From Punica granatum (taxonomy: Eukaryota > Streptophyta > Magnoliopsida > Myrtales > Lythraceae): DNA of 64,000 nucleotides. Numbering within the stretch: the stretch's first letter is position 1; every line of letters begins with the position of its first letter. Shown here piece after piece: positions 36,004-47,039 of the stretch. The notes beneath the pieces are model-generated. The model saw nothing but the letters and a program-made list of their open reading frames with translations. It was not told where the DNA came from and did not search any database. The DNA lies in the NCBI RefSeq assembly GCF_007655135.1, contig NW_022204041.1:1-64000 (forward strand), read 5' to 3'. Position numbers and translations under genes: made by a program.

Positions 36004-36795
36004 AGCGAAAATACACACTGGATATTCTTACTGAGGCTAGTATGTTCGGTTCTCGACCTACTTACTTTCCTATAGAGCAACAACACCTCCACCGACAGTG
36101 GTGATCCCATTCCTGACCCAGGACAGTATCGTCGTCTCATTGGTCGTCTATTATATCTCACCATCACTAAGCCGGAGCTCAGCTATCGTGGTCATATTCT
36201 ATCACAGTTCTTACAAGATCTTCGCCAAGGACACTGGGATGCTGCTTTGCGAGTACTTCGCTATCTCAAGCAATCTCCCGGGTAAGGAATTTTTCTCTGG
36301 CCAACCTCCCTGTCTTTAATGGCTTACTGTGACATGAATTGGGCTAGCTGCCCAATGACTCGACGATCTTTGACTGGATATTTCATCACCTTAGGCTGCA
36401 GTCCCATCTCTTGAAAGACCAAAAAGCAAACAATCGTCTCCAAGTCCTACGCCAAAGCCAAATATCGGGCCATGGCAGTGACTGTCAGTGAGCTCTTATG
36501 GTTTCTCTCTCTCCTCAGCTATCTTAGTGTTTATCATGCAGGTTCAATGTGTCTTTTCTGTGATAATCAAGCGGCTCTCCATATCGCCTCTAATATGATA
36601 TTTCATGAGCGCACTAAGCATATTGAAATCGATTGCCACTTCTTTAGGCAACATTTGCGCTCTGGAACTGTGGAAACCTCTCACGTGTTTACACGCTTTC
36701 AATTGGAAGACATATTTGCTAAGGCACTTGGGCGAGAATAGTTTCGTTTTCTCTCAGCAAGTTGGGCATTCAGAATCCTCATTCTCCAACTTGAG
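36004..36795 (+). pseudogene. Ty1/copia RNase H region, remnant of the same element
   Basis: Pieces include [34 protein letters not shown] with [10 protein letters not shown] (36566-36650), and [15 protein letters not shown]. This is the copia RNase H C-terminus. A GTTGGGCATT...CAACTTGAGGGAGA tract (36761-36801) follows, as expected for the tail and polypurine tract. The frame is broken between 36003 and 36470. Confidence 0.75.
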
Positions 36796-36985
36796 GGAGA
36801 ATATTATGGAAAGATTTACTTTCCGTTGTAACTTAAATACATATTTTGGTATTCCATACTTAGGACACAGTAATTTAGTCAGAGATAGCGTTTTCCTTTT
36901 ACTGTTTGGACCTTGATGTATACATACTGGATTGATAAATGAATACATAGTAAGCTTTTCCACTTCATTACTGTTCTTGACACAT
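36796..36985 (+). mobile_element. Probable 3' LTR of the copia remnant
   Basis: The AT-rich stretch directly after the polypurine-like tract has the position and character of a short copia LTR. Its right border is uncertain because another reverse-transcriptase fragment starts near 36990. Confidence 0.4.
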
Positions 36986-36989
36986 ATCT

Positions 36990-37190
36990 TACCAGGAGGT
37001 TGTTTGAGATCGGAGATGGATGGAACAACGCATTCTTGCATGGTGACCTGGACAAGGAAGTTTACATAGAGCTTCCACCTAGATTTGTTCTCCAATGACT
37101 AGGAGCGTGTGTCGGCTTCGTAAATCCTTGTATGGCCTTGGTCAAGCGTCGCGGAACTGGTTCTCGAAGTTTGCCAATGCACTTTGGTAG
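36990..37190 (+). pseudogene. Displaced copia reverse transcriptase piece
   Basis: The translation gives [21 protein letters not shown] and then, after a stop, a frame-shifted [25 protein letters not shown] match. That is the RVT_2 stretch missing from the fragment at 35500-36003, found here about 1.1 kb downstream of its expected place. Confidence 0.75.
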
Positions 37191-37369
37191 AATTAAACAA
37201 CTATCTAAATATACAAGATATACAACTATACAATCGAAGATACCTGAAGATACCCTAATCCTTAATAGAACCCAAAAGAACAAGAGAGAGAGGGAAGGGA
37301 GAGAAAGGGGTGGTGGTGGCTGGCCACCCAGTGACAACCGCCCTAGGCGTGGTTGCCAGTGGCTTGAGG

Positions 37370-38483
37370 TGTAACATCCTGAGAATTTTCTTCAATATAC
37401 ATATTTACAGATTTCATCTATTATTTATTAAATTGAAAATTTTACATACATGTACACACGTGTATGTGTGGATCGTTTAATTTGATTTTGTGACAACCTC
37501 ATATTCCTTATCATTATGAGTTTAAATAAATTAATAATTTCTTAATGTGTACTTATTTGCAAGATAAATTTTAATTTAACTTTTCGTGTGTTGAATTCTC
37601 ATTCACCCTTGCCTTTCCACATGTCCAACTCAATTTCATCTTGATCCATTTCCTTTTTTCCACCGCCATTCTTCTTCAATACCGCATTGCCAAATCCAAA
37701 TCAATTTCATCCATTTCCTTTTTTCCGCCGCCTTCTCTTCCCTTTAAATGGCCTCATGAACTCTTCTTTGTCATTTAAATTTAGAGAGAGAGAGAGAGAG
37801 AGAGGCCTTGAGGAACTTAGGGAGAATATTGAGGGAAAAATATGAGGAAAATTCTAGAAAATAGAAAACATTTGGTTTTCGATGTTTAAGGTTCGGGGGA
37901 CTTGTCAAGGTGAGTAACCTATTCTTAAACTAGTATTTTTATTATCGTTATAATGGTTTTTACAACTACATTGTTACGGCCATGTCCATGTCACTGATCA
38001 TGTATGTATTTTTATATAATCGATTATGATATTTGGAAATAAGAAGTGAGTTATTGAGTTGGGTAAATGAGATTGATGGGAGTCGGTGAGTCTTGTGGCG
38101 TCCTGAGCCAGTCATAAGCCGAGCAGTAAGAAATGGCTGCCTGGAGCAGAGAGGCTGCCAGTGTGGAGCCGCCACTGTGGTCGGGAGCTAGAAATGGGCA
38201 CATGGATGATCTGAGTTCTGGAAGTCTTAATGATATTTTTATGATATTATTAAACCCGTACTATGATCCGGCTAGTTTAGGTGGTGGTTACTCCCTGGGC
38301 GTCAAGCTCACTCCCAAATATATTCTCGGTGTTTTTCAGGTTAAAAGTGGTGGTGTATCGTAGCATTTTATCGGAATTTTACTCATCCAATCGAATTTGT
38401 AATTTTTTTTAATATGCTGTATATGTAAGGAAATTCATGTGTAATTATCAAATTTTATCGTAATAAAATTTTTGGATTTTACA
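37370..38483 (+). mobile_element. Solo LTR of a Ty3/gypsy (chromovirus-type) element
   Basis: It starts TGTAACATCCTGAGAA and ends TTTACA, giving 1,114 bp with TG...CA ends. The flanks are TGAGG on the left and TGAGA on the right, a 4-of-5 target duplication. TGTAACATCC starts and the CTCACTCCCAAATATATTCT motif near the 3' end are common in plant chromovirus LTRs. No internal coding region is present, so it is a solo LTR. It contains a GA run at 37785-37803. Confidence 0.65.
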
Positions 38484-38688
38484 TGAGACCTCCAGCGACC
38501 TCCTTCTCTCCCCAAATCTCACCGCAGCAGGCAGTGGATGCAGCGCCAAAATCCTACGCGCTAGATTCCTCACCGAGTTTAGGTGTTAGTGTCCATCAAG
38601 AAACCGCGAAGGAAGCTGTGATAAGAAGATTGGACTTTGTGAAGGACATGAATGTGGATTTTAAGAGGACTCTGTTCCAGGAAAGTGT

Positions 38689-38719
<31 letters not shown>

Positions 38720-39844
38720 GTGAGCTCCAGCAAAGTGAACACGAGCTTGGCGGATTTGTTGATGGCAACAAGCGGCCAGGGAAGATTTTTACTTCAATGT
38801 CATTCAGCGATTGAGAGGACGAGCTCCCGTCTTAGACTCCTTGGGGTTATGAGGTGTAACTTATTCGAATTTCTCCTTCCAATATTTTAATTATTGAAAT
38901 TAACTTTTATATTCTGATATTGATAAAACAACAATAAATTAAATTTGGCCGGAAATGTAATTGGAAACGTGATTGGGGTGCCTTTTCTTCTTTCTAAATA
39001 GATTGGATGATTAAATAAAAATTTTCATAGATCAGAGGACACTTTGCCACTAGTGGTCGGAGACTCGGAGTTTAAACTCACTTTATTCATTATTTTATAT
39101 TTATATAAACATTAATATTAATATAGATATTGACTAAACATATTTTAATTGTTTTTATATAACACGCAACGCATGTGCCCTGTATCTTGTCCTTGATTTT
39201 GATCTAATCCGGTTTAGCTTGTCTCTGTACTCTCAGAACGATTTATTAAAGTCACCCGGGAAAATTGAAAGGGAAAGTCACGGACTTACCGAAAAGTCGC
39301 AAAAATTAAATAAAGATGTAAAAATAATAAAAGTCTATTGAGAAGTACCGAATCCGAAATCATATGATTTTCGAGGAGCATGACACCGAACTGTTTTGTT
39401 TTCTTTTTTTCTTTTTTTCCGTTTCAAGTAATAAGGGGTGTCCGCGTGCGAGTGTGCAAACCCATATTAATCAATCCACAAATAAAGTTGGTGCAACTTA
39501 AAATATATTATCATTATATAATATCAACTCTTTATGATTTATTATGGGGGTACCAGATCTCACCTAATGGATTTGTCGGGCTCGGTTGCCCGCATCACGA
39601 CAGATATAATTAATATAATGTGTGTATTGTACAATATCATTATCTTTCTATTCATCTTCTCATTATTGAAAGCTCCAGTGGTTGTTCCTCGCGTCGCCTC
39701 TGCCACATCCTAGGCTTGTCTCCGCCTCTGCCATATCCTAGGATATGATCAACATATCCCAGGTTAGCCACATTTCGATGTTCTAGTTGATCTGATTTCT
39801 ATCAGCTGCTGGGGAAGGTGTGCTTTGTATCTGCTCTACTGCAG
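38484..39844. other. Unrecognised coding-like stretch, then AT-rich DNA
   Basis: From 38483 to about 38860 the plus strand has coding-like composition (KEAVIRRLDFVKDMNVDFKR, then after a TA microsatellite TSLADLLMATSGQGRFLLQ). I cannot assign a family, and the TA repeat at 38689-38715 interrupts it. It may be an exon remnant. The remainder to 39844 shows nothing I can support. Confidence 0.3.
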
Positions 39845-39846
39845 AG

Positions 39847-40003
39847 TTTTTTTTTTTTTTTTTGGGCTATAAGGGGATTTATGACCTAATACAAAAATAG
39901 AAATAGCAAAGCTAAATAAAGGGGTACAGAAGTCTCACTGACAAAGATCAAACTCGAGACCTCATGGTTCGGGACACGAATTGTGCCACTGCACCAAATC
40001 CCC
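39847..40003 (-). mobile_element. tRNA-derived SINE (family 3)
   Basis: On the minus strand it starts near 40003 with GGGGATTTGGTGCAGTGGCA, an A-box (TGGTGCAGTGG). A B-box (GGTCTCGAGTTTGATC) follows about 40 nt later, and it ends in a 17-nt A tract, seen as poly-T at 39847-39863. The imperfect flanks CTACTGCAGAG and CTCTGCTGCTGAG may be a target duplication. It is well preserved, hence fairly young. Confidence 0.75.
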
Positions 40004-41557
40004 TTCTCTGCTGCTGAGTTTTAATCCTCCTCAAGGAGGAATTGATCACTGATGGGTGTTGAGAAATTTCCACTTTGGGAAGTAGTTCAATTTCTCAGAG
40101 AGAGTTTAGGCCGAAAATGAATCTTGTGTCAATTAAGGGATGGGACCTAACCTATAGGCGGACTTTACCACCATATTTCTGCAAGATCGGAAATACCTGA
40201 AAACACATCGTAAACTGGACAAGCGTAAATATATATGGATTTGGAGGGACATGAAGAGAGGGTGGGGCGCTAGCCTCAATGGTCGGTGATGGCCGCCGGC
40301 GTGGCCATCCACTGCTCCTTCCTCACCGTCCAAGTTCCTTGCCTCTATTTTATTTTTTATTTTTTATGATTTTCGTAAATTATTTCAATAAATAACAAAT
40401 TTTTTTGCTGAGTGAGAGGAAATTTTTGTATGAGAGTTTAAGTGAACAAAAGGTGTCACATTTACGATAAAGTTGAAGAAACAGTTTAAGACGAAATTAC
40501 AAAAGTTCTATTATTTATTTATTTTTTATTTTTAAAATTTGGTAGAGAAATTACAAAAGTTAATGTCAAGGGAAGGCCAAAAATTCTCGGACTTTTTCCC
40601 TGAACGAATTTGTTCGGTTCACAGTAGGTGGTAAGAGTTACCTTGCTTATTAAACGCAAAGCCAGTTTAAGCTGTTTATGTCTTTTTCCAGATACAAAGG
40701 AGGTGCATGAGCTTAAAACGTCCAAACAGCTTATTTAGGTCCAGGTGAACGTATTCATAGAAATGAATATCCCTAGCCGCCTAAGAAGATGCAAATCTTG
40801 ATTATTCAGATTTATTATTATGTTTTCCTATTGGGACTGTGGGATACGGTAAGTCTAGGGTACTATATCTTTAAATACATGATCGTACCATATATACGAT
40901 GAAAATTATTTTAAAGTTGTAGATCTCAACATCGAGGCGTCGAGGCTTCCGGTTACCTCTCCTGGGAGGGTAGTTGTCTGCGAGGAGCCCTTCTTGCCAC
41001 TGGCCCCCCATGGAGGTCTCCGTAGGTGTCGAAGCCCTCCGACGACTTTCCATACGGTGCAATTGCAGGTAGGGAGCTCCCATCATCGAAATTGCCCCAA
41101 GATTTTCTTTTCAGATTATTTTTATTTTTATTTTTGTAATTTTTTAAAGTTTCAAATATAAAAATCTTTTAAAGAAATATCCTTTTCACGAGGCGTGCAT
41201 TTTTTAACGGAAAAATGGACGGCTGGACTAGAGTGATAAAAAAGTGAAAGGTTGAAGATAAGAACAATAAAAAAATAAAAGTTTAGGACGAAAATGGCAA
41301 AAGCGTCAAAGGTTGAGGACCAAAATTGTCTTTTTTATTATTTTATTTTATTTTTTCTGCGAATTAAGTAACTTTATGTCAACTTTGGAATACGTCAATT
41401 GGTCTATCTTTCTATGTCACGCCTAGAAACCAATAGAGTTCAGGTTTGGTTCTCACAAGTGGAATTACAAGTGGCTCTTATTTTAAATTTTCATTTTTTT
41501 TGTACTAAAATTCATTGGCCTCGCTTGTAATCGAAAATAACAAAATAAAAAAGCTGT
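40004..41557. other. Intergenic, no gene recognised
   Basis: Open frames here (for example 40133-40333 and 40871-41086 on the minus strand) are short and resemble no known family. Confidence 0.4.
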
Positions 41558-42138
41558 TGAGATATGTTGTCTCACACGAAAAAAACTGAGAAAGAAACAA
41601 TAAGCTTATATGAGGCTTGAGTCTAGCAACTTATCATGTTAAATTCTTGGGTTGTAAATGAGTTCAAGTCCGTGTAGGCCAAAGTGAAATTTTTTACACG
41701 GTATCAGAGCGGATTATGCTTTCGAGTGTACATGTGGGGCCACACCACGCCATATTCATTTCGAGACAACCAACAGTGCACCTCATATTAGTCAGACCCA
41801 AGAGTGATTTGGTCCAGTTCCGAAGTAATTAAATGTACACCTCTAGTTAGGCCCAAGTGTGGATCTCGAGGCTAGTTTGGTGTTTGTCTCTCGTTTTGCC
41901 CGAGCACGGAAGAGGATGCCCGAGATCAGTTGTTGAGGGCAAGTGTTTAAGGACACGTGGCATGTGCTGGATCAAATGTTGTCACGTGAGGGCGGGTATT
42001 GTGATATGTTGTCTCACACCGAAAAAATTGAGAAAGAAGTCACGAGCTTGTATAAGGCATGGGTCTAGCAACTTATCAGCTCAAGTTTTTGGGTTGCAGA
42101 TGGGCTCAAATCCATGTAGACCCAAGTGAGAGTTTTCA
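41558..42138 (+). mobile_element. TRIM retrotransposon just upstream of the glycosyltransferase
   Basis: Two direct LTRs of 141 and 139 bp lie at 41558-41698 and 42000-42138, starting TGAGATATGTTG and TGTGATATGTTG. Directly after the first is CGGTATCAGAGC, the tRNA-Met primer site with one mismatch. Before the second is a purine tract (GTGAGGGCGGG). The internal 300 bp carry no gene. LTR motifs such as GTCTAGCAACTTATCA and TTTTGGGTTGCAGATGGGCT relate it to the TRIM at 32004-32598. I see no clear target duplication. Confidence 0.8.
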
Positions 42139-42358
42139 AAAAAGTAATGCATTCTATATTCCTAACGTCTGATTGCAGGGTGATTTGAATCCCATAAGGT
42201 TTAGTTGCATAAAATTATAACTATCATTTTGGCATCTTGACCCTCTTTTCTCATAGCAACTTAACTCCGATCCTTTTTATGTAAATAATGAAGCTTTTCC
42301 TGAAAGTTGAACACGAACTTCACTTAAAGGCTCTCCCTTGCTGAGGTGAAGTGACGAG

Positions 42359-42922
42359 ATGATGAACCCAAAGAGCCAGGTTGCGGTTATCCCATTTTCC
42401 TTCTCCGGCCACCTATTGCCCCTCGTCAACCTCGTACGTCGATTAGCAGCAAATGCCCCCGATGTGATCTTCTCTTTCTTCAACACTGCCAGCTCAAATA
42501 AGACCCTATTCTATTCCAGCAATAATCAGGCAGAACCCCTACCATCTAATGTTAAGGTCTATGACATTGCCGCTACCGTCACTTGGGAAGAGGAAACTAC
42601 AAAGGAACTGAAATCCCAAATGGTAGGAGCATTGGAGCCCTTCTTGGAGGTGGCTGTGGCTAGCTTCGAAGATGCGATCAATGCTGCAGTGAAGGAGAAT
42701 GGAGTGAGGGTGAGCTGTCTCCTTATAGATGGCCTCATGGTGTTCTCATGCAAGATCGCGGAGAAGTTGCAAGCCAAGTGGGTCGCCGTGTGGGTACCGA
42801 CACTATCAATTTTACCGGCTTACATTTATAGAGATCTCCTTGTCCCTCTATTAAAAGGTAAGTTTTTATTGATAGCTAGGGTTTAGGTTGACATGAGTTT
42901 AGAGTGCAACTATAAATTTTTA

Positions 42923-42959
<37 letters not shown>

Positions 42960-44059
42960 TATTTACATAAATATCTTTTAGGGTTCAAGTTTCGTGATAG
43001 ACATTTCATTGTTTTTGCCCTCTTCTGCCAAGTGTATAGATATAACAGCCTATACTATCCCATATATGTTATAACTTGTCTCCATAGCATGAGAGTAAGA
43101 AATGTTTCTTGGACTAGCTGTTCTCATTCAGTGAACATTTTCCAAAAATGGAAGGAGAGGCGAGCTGTGTGGACATATCACAAAAGATCAAGGACTTGGT
43201 TCCCGGATTCTCCACAATACACTTTGCTGATTTAACTAATCGATTGCGTACACTGGATCCTGCACCATCAATATATTTTCCCATGCTGCGTGATGAGGTT
43301 GGGCATCTATTGCCATGCGCTGATGCAATAGTAATGAATTCCTATGAGGAACTGAGCCCTGCTCCTCTTACCTCCGCCCTTAGGTCCAGCTTCCGTCTGC
43401 TACTTCATGTGGGTTGTTTGACCGTAAGAATTCCACCATCACTTCCTGCTTCGTCAAGATTGGACCAGACCGGCTGCTTGGAGTTGTTAGATAAACAGAA
43501 GCCACGGTCCGCGGTCTACATAAGTTTTGGGACACTAACATCATTGACACCGGAAGAGATGTACACGCTATCTGAAGCACTCGAAGAGAATAAAACTCCT
43601 TACATATGGTCAATCAAGGACCACTTAAAGGTGCACCTGCCACTAGGTTTTGTAGAGAGGACAAGCTCATATGGGAAAGTTGTTCCCTGGGCACCGCAAA
43701 GCCAAGTCCTCTCGCATCGATCAATCGGTGCACATATAACACATTGTGGGTACAATGCAGTGTTTGAGAGTATTGTCGGTGAGGTTCCCATGATATGGAA
43801 ACCCATGTGGGCCGATAACATGACTAATGCAAGAATGGTGGAGGATGTGTGGGGAATCGGGGTGAGAGTTGTGGGTTCTATAATCACCAAGGATGAGATG
43901 CTTACGTGCCTGAAGATGGTGTTAGGAGATGAAGAAAGAGGAAAGGAACTAAAGGCAAAAATTAAGGCTGTGAAGGAGGTGTTAATGGAGGCCGTTGGTC
44001 CAAATGGGAGTGCTTCGAAAGATTTCAAGAGTTTGGTGGAGCTAATCTCTACCGAGTGA
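42359..44059 (+). CDS. UGT78-like UDP-glycosyltransferase, two exons
   Basis: A family-1 glycosyltransferase that would move a sugar from a UDP-sugar to a small molecule in the cytosol; relatives in UGT78 act on flavonols and anthocyanidins. Exon 1 is 42359-42857 with donor GTAAG. The exon 2 start that keeps the frame is 43155 (acceptor AAG at 43152-43154), giving 467 residues. The alternative acceptor at 43131 would break the frame. His18 (SFSGHLLP) and Asp124 (LLIDG) fit the catalytic pair. The 44-residue PSPG box is 43688-43819 and starts WAPQSQVLSHR. Two positions are odd: THCGYN has Tyr where nearly all relatives have Trp, and the last residue is Asn (WADN) instead of the usual Gln that contacts glucose. 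A TRIM ends 220 bp upstream and a SINE follows about 110 bp downstream. The specific substrate is unknown. Confidence 0.8.
42858..43154 (+). other. Intron of the glycosyltransferase gene
   Basis: Donor GTAAGT at 42858; acceptor at 43152-43154 chosen because it alone of the nearby AGs joins phase 1 to the downstream frame. It contains a CT/AT microsatellite at 42922-42959. The pyrimidine tract before the chosen acceptor is weak, so transcript data would settle it. Confidence 0.6.
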
Positions 44060-44164
44060 AGCAGATTTAATATCTTTGTGAACCAGCCTTGCGTATTCGA
44101 CAACACTTAATTTTCTAATTTGTTTAATAAATGGGGCAATGCCCTCCCTAAGTGTATCAACAAC

Positions 44165-44356
44165 TTTCTTGTTTTACCGACATGGGTTGGTTCGAACAGT
44201 TCGACGCATGTTTTCCAGAAGTAAGGTCTCAGGTTTGAGTCTAGTGAATGAAGAAAATCCATACTGGAGAGCTTTACCCTGTAGTAGCTGACCCAGCTCG
44301 ATCTGGATTAATTGGAGTCTGTTGAGTTTTCGAATGTCAGAGTAAAAAAAAAAAGT
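44165..44356 (+). mobile_element. tRNA-derived SINE (family 2), single copy
   Basis: A-box-like TGGGTTGGTTCGAACAG near 44184 and B-box-like GGTCTCAGGTTTGAGTCT near 44226. A family-specific GAGAGCTTTACCCTGTAGTA body follows, and the element ends in a 12-nt A tract at 44345-44356. It shares the body and B-box region with the tandem units at 33568-33945. Confidence 0.6.
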
Positions 44357-44569
44357 ACTTTGTTGTTTATCTCATTAAGTGACGACATCCCTTTAGGTTG
44401 TAAGCAGGCAATTAGAGGTGTATGCTAAATTCTAGTTTGGCGTGGTTCCGACCATGTCATCTCGACATTTTCAAATTACAAGAGTTGGAGACTCGAAGCA
44501 GAACTTGTAACTGTATATCCTCTTGTCTAGCAGAGTATATGAATAACTGTATATCCTCTTGACATTGGG

Positions 44570-44680
44570 TCTGTCAGTTATTGGGTTCATATTCAAATAA
44601 AAAGCTTAAGCCAGTTGGTTGTGGTATTCAATCTTTTATAAACCCGTGGATTTTTGTTTATACTCATTTTTCGCACTTCG
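44570..44680 (-). mobile_element. TRIM LTR fragment
   Basis: The order GGGTTCATATTCAAAT, AAGCTTAAGCCAGTTGG, CTTTTATAAACCCGTGGATTT parallels the left LTR at 32004-32144, in diverged form. It looks like a solo or truncated LTR of the same family. Confidence 0.5.
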
Positions 44681-45049
44681 CGGTAAATGGAGCCTAGACT
44701 TGCAGGGCCCACGAGATCAACCTATGCGAGGAGGATACTCTACAATTGAAGTCCACGACAAGCCCAATTCGAATTAGCAGCAATACCCGACCCGGATCGC
44801 CGCGAATGGGCTGGCAGATTGAGGATGAAAATCATGGGATCATTTCCAAGCGTAGACAAGAGTGAATATGGAAGAGTTGTTGGGCACATACGAAGATTGA
44901 GTGTACCACAACTAATTTCCATGCAGGAAATTATCATATATGGTGTCCATATATTGCCAAGGAAGAGACATGGAAGAAAATTCTACAAAGGATATCCATA
45001 CATTGCCAAATGAATGTAAACGTGCTACAGGATGAAATACATGAGAAAT

Positions 45050-46310
45050 ATCTTACTCACTTCCTTCATTTTCAAGGCAGAAGACTCGAAGATTGTAATG
45101 AATATTTCCTGAAAATAGAAATGAAGATGAACGTTCACTTGGGTTTCCCTTTTTATTTTAATCTCTTTCCTTGCATTTCCTTTGCCTAATTAGAAATAAG
45201 TGGAAGATATTTCCAACATAGTCCTAGGGTTAGCTAGTTGCCTAGTTTGCTAGATTATTTCCCAATTTCAATGTCTTGGGCCGCACTCTAGTGTTAGCCT
45301 ATACAAATCGAGTCTATCTATTGTATCCACCCCTGACATCAATCACAAAACACCTCTACGCTATGCACATTTATCTTTATCTTTACTTTATCGCACCGCA
45401 TATCTATCTTACTCGCATCATTTTCCTTATCATGCAATAGCCTTCCAAGGTAATCCCGCCGATCCGTCAGCATATCCTTCTACTCGACTTGGTTCCCGAT
45501 CAAGGAGGTCCCCATGAGCTAAGGTTTCGGCTTGGGCTCACCCTTTTCGACTCCTAGTAGCTGGATCCAACGGTTCATTCTACTTTTGGCTAACTCAGCC
45601 GTGAAACTATACAAGTCCCTCACAAGCCAATCTAGCTCGTAAACTACACTAAAGACTGGCTTCTAGCCATCTCTCGACGTCATATGATTGTTAGCTCTCA
45701 TATTAGGGAGAATCCTAGCAGCCAAATCCTCAAGTCACATAATCGTCTGACCGTTATCGTCTATCCTCTTCCACGACATCTCTCCTAAACCCAGCTACTG
45801 ACTAGACCTACGGACTTTTGGGCCGTAGAGCTGCGCTCTCGCACAGTGAGGTCGGCTGGTAGTTTTACAATCAATCCTTGGAACTGCGCCCTAGTGATGC
45901 GAACCTCGACGAACTTGCCGCGAGACCCAACAACAATAGAATGAGATCAAACCCGGGATCGTCCAATGAAGGTTTCAAGGATAGAGAATATTGACTATAA
46001 AGAGCCAAAAACCAATATTATAATACGAAATATTGACCCGCTAGCTATAAGGAGCTAGAAACCAATATTATAAATGTCGGGAATCACAAGTCATCACACT
46101 TGCAATATCGGCGAAGTTGCTGAAGAATAGCTCAGAGAAAACCTCTCTCACAAAGTGGAATGAAAACTGATATCTTTTCTAGGGAGGCCACATGCCTATT
46201 TATAAAGAGATACTAGTTGATAATCTAAATGGACTAATGGGTTTGGCTAAAATAAATCCTAAGTGTAATGAGCCCAAAATGAAATAGGCCAAAGTAATTG
46301 AAAAGCAACT
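45050..46310 (-). mobile_element. LTR-like sequence of a gypsy element, minus strand
   Basis: It lies directly downstream (on the minus strand) of a gypsy polyprotein tail. A CTTTATAAATAGGC TATA box reads on the minus strand at 46193-46206. The section from 45200 to 45500 may belong to another element, since a promoter-like CCTATACAAATCG there reads on the plus strand. An imperfect tandem of about 43 bp (CCAATATTATAA motif) lies at 45990-46075. Borders are uncertain. Confidence 0.45.
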
Positions 46311-46314
46311 GAAT

Positions 46315-46990
46315 TCAGCCTTTTGAACTGTGATAATCTTCTAAATAGATTTCTAGGATATGAACGGTCGTGAATTCTTGTTCCACATGCAGCCCGCCCA
46401 AGAGCTCGACTACTCCTCCATGGACATGCAATAACATCCTTTGCATGGCTAGTTCGATTCGCTTGGCTCGTGCTCTTTTTTTTGGTCCAGCTAGCATGTG
46501 CATGTCCCAATGCTCGACTTCATGCCATGCCCCGTCATCCTGGAATACTTCCACATGCCCGTGCGAAGGGTCCTCTAGCTAGATCATATCATTCCCCATC
46601 TCTTCAAAAAGATTCGTCCTCGAATCTACGACAACTAACTTGATTGGTGACTTTTCTGGGGGCATTTGCTCGAAAAAGACGTTCTTGCATTCCTCACTTT
46701 TCTCGCTAATGGGCCGCTTGATTTGAAATTGCTCTTCCTCCATTTGATAGGATATGAACGGTCGTGGCTTCTTGTTCCACATGCAGCCCGCCCAAGAGCT
46801 CGACTACTCCTCCATGGACATGCAATAACATCTTTTGCATGGCTAGTTCGATTTGCTTGGCTCGTGCTCTTTTTCTTGGTCCAGCTAGCACGTGCATGTC
46901 CCAATGCTCGACTTCATGCCATTCCCCGTCATCCTGGAATGATTCCACATGCCCGTGCGAAGGGTCCTCTAGCTGGATCATATCACCTAG
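46315..46990 (-). pseudogene. Ty3/gypsy polyprotein C-terminal tail, tandemly duplicated
   Basis: On the minus strand the tail reads DSRTNLFEEMGNDMI, a stop, then EDPSHGHVEVFQDDG and GPKKRARAKRIELAMQRML. This is the pattern at the end of plant gypsy polyproteins (DSRTNPFEEG, then GPITRARAKR). The block at 46358-46594 recurs at 46748-46984 with an offset of 390 and about ten differences. The duplicated tail cannot be part of a working element. Confidence 0.7.
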
Positions 46991-47039
46991 CACGCCTGGC
47001 AACGCCGAGCTCGTAAAAGATTCAACTAGTCGGCGCCGA

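Noticed and set aside
43032..43235. Open frame overlapping the start of glycosyltransferase exon 2
   Set aside because: It is mostly intron read in the wrong frame and shows no glycosyltransferase residues.
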